64,000 nucleotides of DNA from Chryseobacterium soli (GCF_000737705.1 NZ_JPRH01000003.1:62001-126000); one strand, 5' to 3'. Positions 1 to 8,890 are shown, numbered from the stretch's first letter. Made by a program: numbers and translations. The notes: generated from the sequence alone by a model not told the origin.

Positions 1-109
1 TTTTTTCTTTTCTTAACGTTACGTTGTAAGGTCTTTCTGCCTCAACAACACACTGTTCAAAGGCTAAGAGAATATCTAAATCCTCCCTCGTGGCTTCTCT
101 TAAAATCAT
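1..109 (-). CDS. GNAT-family N-acetyltransferase, N-terminal fragment cut by window edge
   Basis: Only the first 36 codons are in the window. They begin MILREATREDLDILLAFEQ, the usual opening strand and helix of a GCN5-related N-acetyltransferase (xIREAtxeDldaL). The ATG at 107-109 lies 9 bp after the stop of the thioredoxin-like gene on the same strand, so the two are probably co-transcribed. The acetyl-CoA-binding motif would lie outside the window, so the substrate cannot be guessed. The family call rests on the N-terminal motif alone. Confidence 0.6.
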   Translation of the reverse strand, partial: MILREATREDLDILLAFEQCVVEAERPYNVTLRKEK

Positions 110-118
110 AGAATATTT

Positions 119-634
119 TTACTGTAAAAGCTTATTGATGGTAGTTTGTATTTCCGGATCTTCAGGCGAAATCGCATAGTATTTTGCAATAGAAGATTTT
201 TGATCGATGACCATATATCTTGGGATCCAGTTCAGATCAATGTAATTATTGAAATCATTTTTCCAGCCGGAAGCAAACCAGTAATTGTCTTTATCTTTCA
301 TGTTGAACCGATCAAGGCTTTTATCAAAGCTTTCTTTTGTCCGTTCCAGTGAAAGGAATACAAAGTCGATATTCGGGTTGTTTTTTTCCAGCTCCTGAGC
401 TTTGGGAAGGGCTTGCAGACAGTCTCTGCACCATCCGGCCCAGAAATCAAGGACAACTACTTTTCCTTTATGTTGATTCAGAATATCCTGTATGGTAATG
501 CTTTTTCCATCTTCACCTTCCAGTTTCTGATGTAAGGCTTCTTTAGAAAAGCTGGTTTTAAGGACGGTGGGAACTTTTTGGGAAAAACTTAATCCAAAAA
601 TACCGATCATAAATAATAATAATGACTTTCTCAT
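119..634 (-). CDS. TlpA/ResA-like periplasmic thioredoxin-fold protein
   Basis: 171 residues. Residues 1-19 form a Sec signal peptide ending FSQ, so the protein is exported. The redox motif WCRDC lies in the context VVVLDFWAGWCRDC, with the cysteines at 69 and 72, followed by LPKAQELEKNNPNIDFVFLSLERT, the AhpC-TSA/TlpA fold. The expected role is thiol-disulfide exchange in the periplasm, as for TlpA/ResA proteins. The partner is unknown: no cytochrome-maturation genes are adjacent. The cis-Pro segment appears as WIPRYMVID near residues 136-144, which supports a functional thioredoxin fold. It is followed closely by the GNAT gene. Confidence 0.85.
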   Translation of the reverse strand: MRKSLLLFMIGIFGLSFSQKVPTVLKTSFSKEALHQKLEGEDGKSITIQDILNQHKGKVVVLDFWAGWCRDCLQALPKAQELEKNNPNIDFVFLSLERTKESFDKSLDRFNMKDKDNYWFASGWKNDFNNYIDLNWIPRYMVIDQKSSIAKYYAISPEDPEIQTTINKLLQ

Positions 635-737
635 TTTTTCAATTTCATTTATACAAAGCTAAATAATGAAACGCAATTAGAACCTGATTTCTTATGAATT
701 AGGAAAAATTTAAGAGATTGAAATTTTCTATAAATGC

Positions 738-1553
738 TTAGTGGTAAGTTTTCACCAAACCTTTTACTACGGTAATAACGTTGGGCATAGCTTTATTGGC
801 AGCATTCAGCACTTCTTCATGGGAAACGGCAAATGCAATGTCCGGTCCGCCAAGATCTGTAATAATGGAAATACAGAAAACATCCATTCCCATATGTCTG
901 GCAACAATGACTTCTGGAACGGTACTCATACCTACCATATCGCCACCAATGGCTTTGATCATTCCATATTCGGCAGGGGTTTCAAAAGTAGGACCTTGCA
1001 ATCCGACATACACTCCCTGGTGAATGGTGATAGTATTTTCAGCGGCCACTTTTTCAGCAGCAGCAATCATTTTTTTGTTATAAGGTTCGCTCATGTCTAC
1101 GAAACGGGGCCCGAATTCTTCAATATTCTTTCCCCGAAGCGGATGTTCAGGCATCATATTGATGTGGTCTTTTAAGATAACCATATCTGCTACCTTATAA
1201 GCAGGGTTTACCCCTCCGGAAGCATTCGAAAGAATTACATTTTTAATACCTAACAGATGAAAAACTCTTATAGGAAATGTAACGGTTTCCATGGAATGTC
1301 CTTCATAGTAATGAAAACGGCCACTCATCATTAAGACTTTTCTGCCTTCCAGTATTCCGTAAATCAATTTTCCACCGTGTCCTACTACCGTAGTTTGCGG
1401 GAAATTGGGAATATTGTGATATTCCATCACATGAATAGGTTCTACTTCGTATTGAAGTTTTCCCAATCCTGATCCCAGCACAATCGCAAAATCGGGACTA
1501 TCCTGAATAATATTTTTAATAAACTGAGCTGTTTCCTTAATTTTTTCTAACAT
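738..1553 (-). CDS. punA: Purine-nucleoside phosphorylase, trimeric class I
   Basis: 271 residues, the normal length of the trimeric PNP family, which cleaves purine (deoxy)nucleosides with phosphate to the base and (deoxy)ribose 1-phosphate. Visible motifs: phosphate loop VLGSGLGKL (25-33), phosphate site RFHYYEGHS (79-87), SNASGGVNP (109-117), QGPTFETPAEY (186-196; E191 aligns with mammalian base-binding Glu201) and GMSTVPEV (208-215). At the position of mammalian Asn243 this protein has Asp233 (SIITDLGG), which may widen base specificity (see findings). It overlaps the 3' end of lpxK by 17 bp, so translation is probably coupled. The gene symbol follows Bacillus usage and is a convenience. 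Confidence 0.9.
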   Translation of the reverse strand: MLEKIKETAQFIKNIIQDSPDFAIVLGSGLGKLQYEVEPIHVMEYHNIPNFPQTTVVGHGGKLIYGILEGRKVLMMSGRFHYYEGHSMETVTFPIRVFHLLGIKNVILSNASGGVNPAYKVADMVILKDHINMMPEHPLRGKNIEEFGPRFVDMSEPYNKKMIAAAEKVAAENTITIHQGVYVGLQGPTFETPAEYGMIKAIGGDMVGMSTVPEVIVARHMGMDVFCISIITDLGGPDIAFAVSHEEVLNAANKAMPNVITVVKGLVKTYH

Positions 1554-2562
1554 AATCGATGATGATTTGGTTGAATTCTTCCTTTTTATCGATCACTACA
1601 TTAATGGGCCAGTAGTAAACAATATCTCTAAGATAGTCAAAGGTTTTTAAACGGACATAATCTTTCTCCGTCGTCAGTATCAATTTATATTCACCTAATT
1701 TTTTGTATTCGGCAATGATTTTTTTAATATCATCGTCTGTGAAATTATGATGATCCCTGAATTTTAGGTGCTTAACCCTTTGTGAAAATTTCGCAAGGTG
1801 CTCAAGCAGAGGTTTGGGATTGGCAATTCCGGTGATGAGCAGGATATCATAATAGTTCAGGTTGTTATCCGGAAGCATTTTTTCTTTTCCGTACACATTT
1901 TCGTCGTAACCGATTGACGAAAAGAATACTTTTTGATTACGCTCAGGTCTTATCCTTGAAATATAGTACCGTTTGGTCTCTTCCGTCAGTTCATCAGGAC
2001 ATTTACTCACCATGATGATGTCAGCTCTTTTATAACCGTTTCTGGATTCCCGTAAATCTCCCGCAGGAAGAAGGTGGTCCCTGAAAAAAGGATCATTGAA
2101 ATCAGTCATTAAAATATTAAATCCTGCTTTGATCGCTCTGTGCTGGAATGCATCATCCAATACCAGAACGTCAAGATCCATATCGGAAATAACTTTCTTA
2201 GCTCCGGGAACCCTCTCTTCTGAAACAGCAATGACAAAACGGTTTTTAAAGCGCTCAAAAAGCTGCATGGCTTCGTCGCCAACTATTTTGTAGTTGCTTT
2301 CATAGTTGGTAACTTCATAGCCTTTGGAAAGCCTTCCGTAACCCCTTGAAAGGACGCCCGTTCGGTAATGTTTGGATAGGTATTGAGCCAGATACATCAC
2401 CATGGGCGATTTTCCGCTTCCGCCCACAGACAGATTACCGACATTAATTATCGGTGTCTTGAATTTCGTAGATTTAAAAATTCCCAGATCATACAATGTG
2501 TTCCGGATACCCGTTACCAAATGATAACCAAGGGAAAAAGGATAGAGGTACCATCTTTTCAT
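1537..2562 (-). CDS. lpxK: Tetraacyldisaccharide 4'-kinase LpxK
   Basis: 341 residues, typical for LpxK, which phosphorylates the 4' position of the lipid A precursor at the inner face of the inner membrane. The N-terminus MKRWYLYPFSLGYHLVTGIRN is the membrane-associating segment. The P-loop is GNLSVGGSGKSP (42-53), and further motifs are LSRGYGR (72-78), VLDDAFQHR (135-143) and DLRESRNGYKRAD (168-180). The order matches the Raetz pathway enzyme and indicates a lipopolysaccharide-containing envelope. It is the first gene of a minus-strand unit with the overlapping PNP gene. Its start is 87 bp from the divergent truA region. Confidence 0.95.
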   Translation of the reverse strand: MKRWYLYPFSLGYHLVTGIRNTLYDLGIFKSTKFKTPIINVGNLSVGGSGKSPMVMYLAQYLSKHYRTGVLSRGYGRLSKGYEVTNYESNYKIVGDEAMQLFERFKNRFVIAVSEERVPGAKKVISDMDLDVLVLDDAFQHRAIKAGFNILMTDFNDPFFRDHLLPAGDLRESRNGYKRADIIMVSKCPDELTEETKRYYISRIRPERNQKVFFSSIGYDENVYGKEKMLPDNNLNYYDILLITGIANPKPLLEHLAKFSQRVKHLKFRDHHNFTDDDIKKIIAEYKKLGEYKLILTTEKDYVRLKTFDYLRDIVYYWPINVVIDKKEEFNQIIIDYVRKN

Positions 2563-2670
2563 ACGAATGCAAAAATAAGAATTTCAGAAGGATTTGATTC
2601 AATATTCTGCAGGAGTTTTCAACAATTATTTCATTAATTTAAATTAATTTTGTGGAGTTATATTATTACA

Positions 2671-3402
2671 TTGAGGTATTTTATTGAATTTTCCTACAAC
2701 GGCAAAAATTATTTCGGCTATCAAATCCAGCCGGATGCCATTTCTGTACAGGAGGAACTGGAAAAAGCGCTTTCCACTATTTTAAGAGAAGATATTAAAA
2801 CCACCGGTGCCGGAAGAACAGATACAGGCGTTCACGCCAAAAAAATATTTGCTCATTTTGATACTGAAAATCCTGTAAGCGATCAACTTACCCATCGGTT
2901 GAACAGCTTTCTTCCGCCGGATATTTCCATTAAGAGGATTTTTCCGGTACGGGATGATTTCCATGCCCGTTTTGATGCGACATACAGAACCTACGAGTAT
3001 TATATTTCATTGGAAAAGAATCCTTTTACCCAGGAATCGGCATGGCAGCTCTGGAGAAGATCTCTGGATGTCAGTAAAATGAATGAAGCCTGTAAGATTT
3101 TATTTGAATATGAAGATTTTACAAGTTTTGCAAAATTAAAAACGGATAATAAAACCAACATCTGCAAAATGTATAAGGCAGAGTGGGAGCAGAATGGAAG
3201 TGAACTTAAATTTACCGTTTCTGCAAACCGTTTTCTTAGAAACATGGTTCGGGCTATTGTAGGAACCATGGTGGAAATAGGAGCCGGAAAAATACAACCT
3301 GAAGAACTTCGAAGGGTTATAGAAGATAAAAACCGCAATGCAGCGGGAACTTCGGCGCCCGGTCACGGATTATTTCTGGTAGACGTGGGTTACGAATTTT
3401 AA
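2671..3402 (+). CDS. truA: tRNA pseudouridine(38-40) synthase TruA
   Basis: 244 residues from a TTG start at 2671, giving MRYFIEFSYNGKNYFGYQIQ, the canonical TruA beginning. An in-frame TTG at 2650 would add seven poorly conserved residues and is less likely. The catalytic motif AGRTDTGVHA places the nucleophilic aspartate at residue 51. The conserved RNFLRNMVR-type segment reads ANRFLRNMVRAIVGTMVEIG near 185-204. TruA isomerises uridines 38-40 in the tRNA anticodon arm in the cytoplasm. A TTG start suggests modest translation. A small membrane-protein gene follows 24 bp downstream. Confidence 0.9.
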   Translation: MRYFIEFSYNGKNYFGYQIQPDAISVQEELEKALSTILREDIKTTGAGRTDTGVHAKKIFAHFDTENPVSDQLTHRLNSFLPPDISIKRIFPVRDDFHARFDATYRTYEYYISLEKNPFTQESAWQLWRRSLDVSKMNEACKILFEYEDFTSFAKLKTDNKTNICKMYKAEWEQNGSELKFTVSANRFLRNMVRAIVGTMVEIGAGKIQPEELRRVIEDKNRNAAGTSAPGHGLFLVDVGYEF

Positions 3403-3426
3403 CATTTATTAAAAAAACTAATAATT

Positions 3427-3771
3427 ATGATGTCAATTTTTATTTTGATAGGAGCTTACCGCTATTATGCAGGGTTAGCAGAACGTTTTGGTAAAACAAA
3501 ATGGCAGTATGGGCTTTTGGCGATTGCAATCTATATTGGATTTCAGGTGTTTTTAGGGCTTAGCTATGGAATTTATAAAGAAGCTACTGATCCGGGATCT
3601 TTAGAAGGAGTTAATTACACAGGCTTTTCTTTAGTGAACATCATTGGATGGATTATTTCCCTCCTCGCAGTTTGGGGAATTTATAAATTACTTGAGAAAA
3701 AATTTGAAAAAGAATATTCCAAAAAACCTTCTATAGAAATCGAAGAGATAGGCACTCCACAGAAATTTTAA
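3427..3771 (+). CDS. Small membrane protein, unknown function
   Basis: 114 residues with about three hydrophobic segments: 2-20 (short, with YRYYAGLAERFGKTKW following), 27-47 and 67-88. The C-terminus is charged (KKFEKEYSKKPSIEIEEIGTPQKF) and presumably cytoplasmic. The motif YYAGLAERFGKTKW recurs in small uncharacterised Bacteroidota inner-membrane proteins, as far as I recall. It starts ATGATG at 3427, so the exact first Met is ambiguous by one codon. It is 24 bp after truA and could be co-transcribed. No function can be inferred. Confidence 0.7.
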   Translation: MMSIFILIGAYRYYAGLAERFGKTKWQYGLLAIAIYIGFQVFLGLSYGIYKEATDPGSLEGVNYTGFSLVNIIGWIISLLAVWGIYKLLEKKFEKEYSKKPSIEIEEIGTPQKF

Positions 3772-3954
3772 AATCTTTTAACGAAATTCAGGTCGGGTAG
3801 TTTTGTTTGATTTATTTGTATCCGGTAAAATACTGATGCTGAGTTTTTAATTGCTTCTTATTGCAGTGTGTTCATTCATACTGTAAATAACAGCTATCTG
3901 AAACTTTCTATCACTATTTGATCAAGTTGTTCTGGCTGTCAAATTATAAAGTCT

Positions 3955-3962
3955 TATTTTTG
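3955..3962 (+). promoter_or_regulatory. Candidate Bacteroidota promoter (-7 box) for the ABC exporter
   Basis: TATTTTTG fits the Bacteroidota -7 consensus TAnnTTTG and lies 40 bp before the exporter ATG. A TTG at 3927-3929 is a weak -33 candidate with slightly long spacing (25 bp). This is motif-level support only. Confidence 0.4.
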
Positions 3963-4002
3963 CAGAGAATTTTATTTTAATTCTTTTTCTTCAATTCGTA
4001 CA

Positions 4003-5757
4003 ATGAAAAAACAAGATACCTGGGAAATAATAAAGAGGCTGTTCTTTATTGGAATGAAGTTTCGTGCATGGTTCATCCTTACTTTAATTATCTCCATCAT
4101 ACTGTCTATAGTTTCTACTTACAGACCTTATCTTACCATGGAGGTAGTGGATAACGACATCACCAAGCTTCATGATAAAGCTTTAATGATGAAGCATATC
4201 TATATCCTGGTAGGACTGGTATTTGCAGAAACTGTTTTAAACTTTTTTTTAGTATATTTTTCAAATTATATTTCCCAGAATGTGATCAGGGATATAAGAG
4301 AGCGGTTATATGCTAAACTGATTTATTTCAGAACCTCATTTTTTGATAAAACACCGATCGGACAGCTTGTCACGCGTGCGGTAGGAGATGTGGAAACCAT
4401 TGCCACGGTGTATACGGATGGATTCCTGATGGTTTTCGGAGACATTCTGAGAATTGTATTCGTATTGGTGATGATGTTCAATACAGACGTTCATCTGAGT
4501 TACATCACGCTTGCTATTCTTCCGTTAATGGTTCTTATTACAAGGTTTTTCCAGAAAAGGCTGAAAAAAGCTTTTGGAGATGAAAGAACATGGACTGCCA
4601 ATCAAAACTCATTCGTTCAGGAAAGACTGGCGGGAATGCCTATTATTCAGGTGTTTAACAGGCAGGAAGCTGAGTTTAAAAAGTTTGATGATATTAATAT
4701 CACCCTGAAAGACGCGTTGTTGAAAACCGTTTTCATTTTCTCACTATTCTTTCCTGTGGTAGAGCTTATTTCTTCCCTTTTTATAGGTTTTATCCTGTTT
4801 TATGGAGGATATATTACCATTAGTGCCGGGGTTGTCATTGCTTTTATTCAGTATATTTCTATGTTGATTCGTCCTTTGAGACAGATTGCAGACCGTTTTA
4901 ACAATATCCAGAGAGGAATTGTAGGAGCAGAAAGAGTGCTGGGGGTAATGGATGAAGATTATGCGATGCCGAATACCGGAACGGTAGAGAAAGATCACTT
5001 TGACGGAAAGATAGAATTCAAGGATGTTCATTTTGCCTACGACAGCAAGCAGGAAGTATTGAAGGGAATCGATTTTAAAGTGAATCCCGGAGAAACAGTT
5101 GCTATTGTAGGAGCTACAGGAGCCGGAAAATCTACTATTATCAGTTTAATTACCAGATTGTATGATATTAATTCAGGGCATATTTTCATTGATGATGTGG
5201 AACTTAAACAATACGAATTATATAATTTAAGAAAACATATAGGAGTGGTACTGCAAGACGTTTTCCTGTTCCATGGAAGTATTTTTGAGAATTTGGCTTT
5301 TGGAGATGACAGCATTACTTTAGATAAGATAAAAGCTGGTGCCAGGGAAATTGAAGTCGATGATTTTATCGAAAGCCTTCCCGGAGGATATGAATATGTC
5401 GTAAGTGAAAGAGGTTCGTCAATCTCTCTTGGACAAAGACAGTTATTGTCATTCCTAAGAGCATATTTATCAGATCCTAAAATCCTTATCCTGGATGAAG
5501 CCACTTCTTCTATAGACCATGAAAGTGAAAAACTGATCCAGAGAGCAACAGAAAAAATCACTAAAAACAGAACCTCAATTATTATTGCCCACAGACTTTC
5601 CACCATTGAAAAAGCAGATAAGATTATCGTTATGGAACGAGGAAAGATTGTTGAAGAAGGTAAGCATCTTGAACTTCTGGATAGAAACGGATATTATGCA
5701 ACCCTTTATAAAGCCCAGCTAAGGCATGAAGTGGAAGTAAGTTCCATATCAAAGTAA
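4003..5757 (+). CDS. ABC exporter, fused membrane and ATPase domains (MsbA/MdlB type)
   Basis: 584 residues. The exporter membrane domain has six helices in residues 20-300, followed by a nucleotide-binding domain. Walker A is GATGAGKST (370-378), the Q-loop is VVLQDVFLF (415-423), the signature is ISLGQRQ (474-480), Walker B is ILILDEATSSID (494-505), and the switch histidine is in IIAHRLST. The signature departs from LSGGQ, as is common in the YheH/MdlB branch. It functions as a homodimer or heterodimer; no partner gene is adjacent, so a homodimer is likelier. The substrate (lipid, drug or peptide) cannot be read. The gene is monocistronic, with its own promoter candidate and a strong hairpin after the stop. 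Confidence 0.92.
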   Translation: MKKQDTWEIIKRLFFIGMKFRAWFILTLIISIILSIVSTYRPYLTMEVVDNDITKLHDKALMMKHIYILVGLVFAETVLNFFLVYFSNYISQNVIRDIRERLYAKLIYFRTSFFDKTPIGQLVTRAVGDVETIATVYTDGFLMVFGDILRIVFVLVMMFNTDVHLSYITLAILPLMVLITRFFQKRLKKAFGDERTWTANQNSFVQERLAGMPIIQVFNRQEAEFKKFDDINITLKDALLKTVFIFSLFFPVVELISSLFIGFILFYGGYITISAGVVIAFIQYISMLIRPLRQIADRFNNIQRGIVGAERVLGVMDEDYAMPNTGTVEKDHFDGKIEFKDVHFAYDSKQEVLKGIDFKVNPGETVAIVGATGAGKSTIISLITRLYDINSGHIFIDDVELKQYELYNLRKHIGVVLQDVFLFHGSIFENLAFGDDSITLDKIKAGAREIEVDDFIESLPGGYEYVVSERGSSISLGQRQLLSFLRAYLSDPKILILDEATSSIDHESEKLIQRATEKITKNRTSIIIAHRLSTIEKADKIIVMERGKIVEEGKHLELLDRNGYYATLYKAQLRHEVEVSSISK

Positions 5758-5780
5758 CAGCATTTATCACTTTACGTGTA

Positions 5781-5827
5781 AACATAAAAAAAGATACTCA
5801 TCGTTTGAAGAGTATCTTTTTTATGTT
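5781..5827. terminator. Bidirectional terminator between convergent genes
   Basis: The left arm 5781-5799 (AACAT, A7, GATACTC) pairs with the right arm 5810-5827 (GAGTATC, T6, ATGTT) with one bulged A and a 10-nt loop. The stem carries a U run in both directions and lies between the exporter and the convergent small secreted protein gene. Confidence 0.85.
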
Positions 5828-5844
5828 ATTATATGGAAATTGCA

Positions 5845-6195
5845 TTATAAACCATAAGGAATAATTCCAAGATCTTTTTTCCATCCATCACCATACTGAG
5901 CTGTTAAATTTTTTGCAAGGGCACGGTTGTTTTCTTTAGCCTGCTGGGATAGGGTAGGACTTATCACACAGTTTTCGTAGACCACATCTGTTTTGTATTT
6001 GGATCTGAAGTTTTCATGGTTTTTAGACATGATTCCAAACTGTATAAAATGAGGCAGTTTTTCTTTCTGAGCCGGAACATCATGTTTCCCCTTCTTGTCT
6101 TTAACGGTTATTTTAATGTCATTTTTTTGCTGGGCAGCAGATAATCCTGAAAAAGACAGGGCGATCAATACAAGAAATAATTGTGGGTTTTTCAT
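5845..6195 (-). CDS. Small exported protein, unknown function
   Basis: 116 residues with a clear signal peptide (residues 1-21, ending LSAAQ), so it is periplasmic or secreted. The mature part is about 95 residues and lysine-rich at its start (ITVKDKKGKHDVPAQKEKLPHF). It carries one cysteine (VVYENCVISP) and a C-terminal YGDGWKKDLGIIPYGL motif. I recognise no domain. It is followed by the bidirectional terminator and is separated from the upstream racemase gene by about 48 bp of same-strand DNA, so an operon is possible. Confidence 0.75.
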   Translation of the reverse strand: MKNPQLFLVLIALSFSGLSAAQQKNDIKITVKDKKGKHDVPAQKEKLPHFIQFGIMSKNHENFRSKYKTDVVYENCVISPTLSQQAKENNRALAKNLTAQYGDGWKKDLGIIPYGL

Positions 6196-6243
6196 AGGTT
6201 TGTTTTTATAATAGATAGGAAAATCAAGATTAAGTTAAATCTT

Positions 6244-6954
6244 TTATAACAGTTGTTTCTGATCGTGAGAAGATAATGCATACTCTACAATCGCTTCAGA
6301 ATGGATTTTTGTAGTATCAAATACAGGAATTGAAAAGTCTGCTTGGTTCAGCAGCAACGGGATTTCTGTACAGCCTAAAATAAGTCCTTGTGCACCCCGT
6401 TGTAGTAAGTTATCAACAATATCAATATATCTGTCTTTGGTTTCCTGAAGGACGATACCTCTTCCCAATTCTTCTTTCACTGTCTGCTGCACATATTCCC
6501 GCGTTTCTTTAAGTTCCGGCGTCAGGACCTGGATTCCGAAACTTTCTAATTTCTTTCGGTAAAAATCCATTTCCATAGTAAATATGGTTCCTAAAAGTCC
6601 CACGGTAGTAAGTCCGCTGTTGTTGATCTTTTTGGCCGTCTCTGTTACGATATGAATAAAAGGAAGTTGAATTTCTTTTTCCAGTCGGTCGGCAAATAAA
6701 TGGGCAGTATTTGCGCATAATACAATGGCTTCTGCACCGCTTCTCTGTAAACTTTTGCAGGCGTTGAGAAGCAGTTCATAAGAGTTTTCCCATGTTTTTT
6801 CCTGGATGTCTGCAAAATTCAGGGAGTAGATGATGCATTCGGCATACTGTAATCCTCCTAATCTACGGTTGATCCCTTCATTGATGAATTGATAATAATC
6901 CATTGTTGAAACCCAGCTTATTCCGCCTACAAGTCCGATTTTTTTTAATTTCAT
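6244..6954 (-). CDS. Aspartate/glutamate racemase family protein
   Basis: 236 residues from the ATG at 6952-6954 (MKLKKIGLVGGISWVSTMDY). An in-frame ATG at 7026 would add 24 residues with no family match, so the shorter start is chosen. The two catalytic cysteines of PLP-independent racemases are present: Cys80 in VLCANTAH and Cys195 in LGCTEIPLL. The GG(I/M)SWxST opening is typical of the YgeA / aspartate racemase branch rather than MurI. Expected reaction: L/D interconversion of Asp or Glu (or another amino acid) in the cytoplasm. No amino-acid pathway genes are adjacent, so the substrate is unassigned. Confidence 0.88.
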   Translation of the reverse strand: MKLKKIGLVGGISWVSTMDYYQFINEGINRRLGGLQYAECIIYSLNFADIQEKTWENSYELLLNACKSLQRSGAEAIVLCANTAHLFADRLEKEIQLPFIHIVTETAKKINNSGLTTVGLLGTIFTMEMDFYRKKLESFGIQVLTPELKETREYVQQTVKEELGRGIVLQETKDRYIDIVDNLLQRGAQGLILGCTEIPLLLNQADFSIPVFDTTKIHSEAIVEYALSSHDQKQLL

Positions 6955-7333
6955 ATCATTAAATTTTTTGCATCCATTATTACTCATAGAATGGACTGAT
7001 ATCCCCATTTTAAAGGGAAAACCCACTTCTTCAAAATTAGATAAAAAACATCAGAGCTAATGAATTTTTTCTCCTGTAAATGATAAAATAGTATGGAGTG
7101 TTTACTTCTTCAAATTGCTGTTTTTCAAAACTCTAGAAATTGTTTATACAATAATCACTACAGAAATAGGTATAGTTTTTGCACTATACTGAAATTAATT
7201 AAAAAAAATGATCGTTACCCAGTTTTTATATTGGAAAAATCATTAATTTTATTAAATATTTAAAACTAGCCCTTATGTATTGAAGGGTGTGTAGAGTAAA
7301 GTTGAAATTTTTAAATTAAATCCAAAAATATAA
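6955..7333. other. AT-rich intergenic stretch between divergent genes, one hairpin
   Basis: 379 bp between the divergent racemase and a small gene. I find no coding signal. The one structure is a perfect 7-bp hairpin, GTATAGT (7170-7176) with ACTATAC (7183-7189) and a 6-nt loop. It lacks a T run and could be an operator or chance. Promoters for both genes must lie here. Confidence 0.4.
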
Positions 7334-7546
7334 ATGAATAATATCCAAGATGAATTCCAAACCTTTAAAGAGGAATTAAAAAAGTTGAATATCGAAGTAC
7401 AGAAAGTAGTGAAAGTTGGAAATGGAAGCATGGACTTCCATGAGGTTTTCTATAAATCTCCGAGGTACGATGATGTAAAGAGTGTATATGTTCAGCGTCA
7501 TAATCTGGACAATATGATTGAAAAATTCAAACAGGCCTACCATTAA
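7334..7546 (+). CDS. Small cytosolic protein, unknown function
   Basis: 70 residues with no signal peptide or membrane segment. The N-terminal half looks helical (DEFQTFKEELKKLNIEVQKVVK), and the C-terminal half is basic with SPRYDDVKSVYVQRHNLDNM. ATG at 7334 follows an A-rich leader (CCAAAAATATAA), which in Bacteroidota often replaces a Shine-Dalgarno site. A hairpin 6 bp after the stop supports a real transcription unit. I do not recognise the family. Confidence 0.6.
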   Translation: MNNIQDEFQTFKEELKKLNIEVQKVVKVGNGSMDFHEVFYKSPRYDDVKSVYVQRHNLDNMIEKFKQAYH

Positions 7547-7551
7547 AAATA

Positions 7552-7582
7552 AACAACCGCTGCAGATTCTGTGGCGGTTGTT
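7552..7582. terminator. Hairpin between convergent genes
   Basis: AACAACCGC (7552-7560) pairs perfectly with GCGGTTGTT (7574-7582) over a 13-nt loop. Read on the minus strand it runs into TATTTTTAA, so it best serves the KgtP-like gene, and weakly the small plus-strand gene. Confidence 0.7.
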
Positions 7583-7597
7583 GTTGGTATGAGGACA

Positions 7598-8890
7598 TTA
7601 ATCTTGATCTAAGGTTGAGGTTTTTTTCGTGTCCTTCATTCTGGCGTACACCACCAGTGAAAGGAAAATACAGGCCGTGATATACCAGTAAAAATAGTTT
7701 TCCATATTCGCTTGTTTAAGCCAAAGGGCAATATATTCGGCTGTTCCTCCAAAAATAGCGACGGTTAATGCATAGGGTAATCCTACACCAAGAGCTCTTA
7801 CCTCAGAAGGGAAAAGTTCTGCTTTTACAACCGCGTTGATTGATGTATATCCGCTTACAATAAGCAAAGCTGCCATAATCAGAAAGAATGCGCCCCACAT
7901 TGAAGTCGTTGTACTTAACGCAGTAAGAAGCGGAACCGTACATAATGTGCCTAAAATTCCGAAACCTAACAATAAAGGTCTTCTTCCTATTTTATCAGAC
8001 AATGCCCCAAATACAGGCTGTAGGCACGCAAATATAAACAGCGAAATAAATGAAATCAGAGTAGATTCTTCCTTGGTAAGATGAACAGTATTCACCAGGA
8101 ATTTCTGCATATAAGTCGTATAGGTGTAGAAAGCTAATGTTCCTCCTAAAGTAAGTCCTACTACAGTAAGCAATGCCTGAGGATGTTTCAGAAGTTCTTT
8201 GATGCTTCCTTTTTTCTTTTCGCTGACATTTTTTTTATTCTCGAACGCTTCAGTTTCATGAAGGTTGGCTCTTAAATATAAAGCGATAACCGAAAGCAAT
8301 GCTCCGATTACAAAAGGAATTCTCCAGCCCCAATCTTCAAGCTGGGCTTCTGTAAGTAATAACTTTTGTAAAATAAGCTGGATCCCTAAAGCGATCAGCT
8401 GGCCGCCAATCAGAGTTACATATTGAAAACTTGAATAAAATCCCCTTCTGTTTTCAGTGGCCATCTCGCTGAGATAAGTTGCAGAAACCCCATATTCTCC
8501 ACCTACACTCAATCCCTGCAGCAATCTGGCCAGTAAAAGTAATAAAGGTGCTAAAATGCCTATACTTTGATAGGTTGGAGTAAGCGCAATAAGCAAAGAA
8601 CCGAATGACATCAGGAGAACGGAAAGCGTCATGGCTCTTTTTCTTCCAATTTTATCTGCAATACTCCCGAATAGCCATCCGCCGATAGGACGCATAAGAA
8701 AGCCAACAGCAAATATTCCGGCCGTGTTCATAAGCTGTGCATTAAGATCCGAATCCGGGAAAAAAGAATTGGAAAAATAGATCGCAAAGGCAGCGTAGGC
8801 ATACCAGTCATACCATTCTACAAGATTTCCTATCGATCCGCCGACGATTGCTTTGATCCGTTGGGCGGTGGTGATTGAAGATGTATTCAT
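7598..8890 (-). CDS. kgtP: MFS dicarboxylate/proton symporter, KgtP-like (MHS family)
   Basis: 430 residues with twelve membrane segments. It follows E. coli KgtP closely from memory through much of its length: GNLVEWYDWYAYAAF, AGIFAVGFLMRPIGGWLFGS, ARLLQGLSVGGEYGVSATY, FQYVTLIGGQL, YTTYMQKFLVNT, ALSDKIGRR and ELFPSEVRALGVGLPYA. The MFS signature ADKIGRKRAM sits in the cytoplasmic 2-3 loop. Expected role: 2-oxoglutarate (or related dicarboxylate) uptake with H+ across the inner membrane. It stands alone, flanked by a terminator hairpin and a minus-strand gene 22 bp upstream. Substrate assignment is by homology to the metabolite:H+ symporter branch. Confidence 0.85.
   Translation of the reverse strand: MNTSSITTAQRIKAIVGGSIGNLVEWYDWYAYAAFAIYFSNSFFPDSDLNAQLMNTAGIFAVGFLMRPIGGWLFGSIADKIGRKRAMTLSVLLMSFGSLLIALTPTYQSIGILAPLLLLLARLLQGLSVGGEYGVSATYLSEMATENRRGFYSSFQYVTLIGGQLIALGIQLILQKLLLTEAQLEDWGWRIPFVIGALLSVIALYLRANLHETEAFENKKNVSEKKKGSIKELLKHPQALLTVVGLTLGGTLAFYTYTTYMQKFLVNTVHLTKEESTLISFISLFIFACLQPVFGALSDKIGRRPLLLGFGILGTLCTVPLLTALSTTTSMWGAFFLIMAALLIVSGYTSINAVVKAELFPSEVRALGVGLPYALTVAIFGGTAEYIALWLKQANMENYFYWYITACIFLSLVVYARMKDTKKTSTLDQD

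Noticed and set aside
741..1175. Plus-strand 144-codon frame inside purine nucleoside phosphorylase
   Set aside because: Entirely antisense to a clearly conserved gene.
5037..5606. Minus-strand 189-codon frame inside the ABC exporter
   Set aside because: Antisense to the ATPase domain with no own signals.
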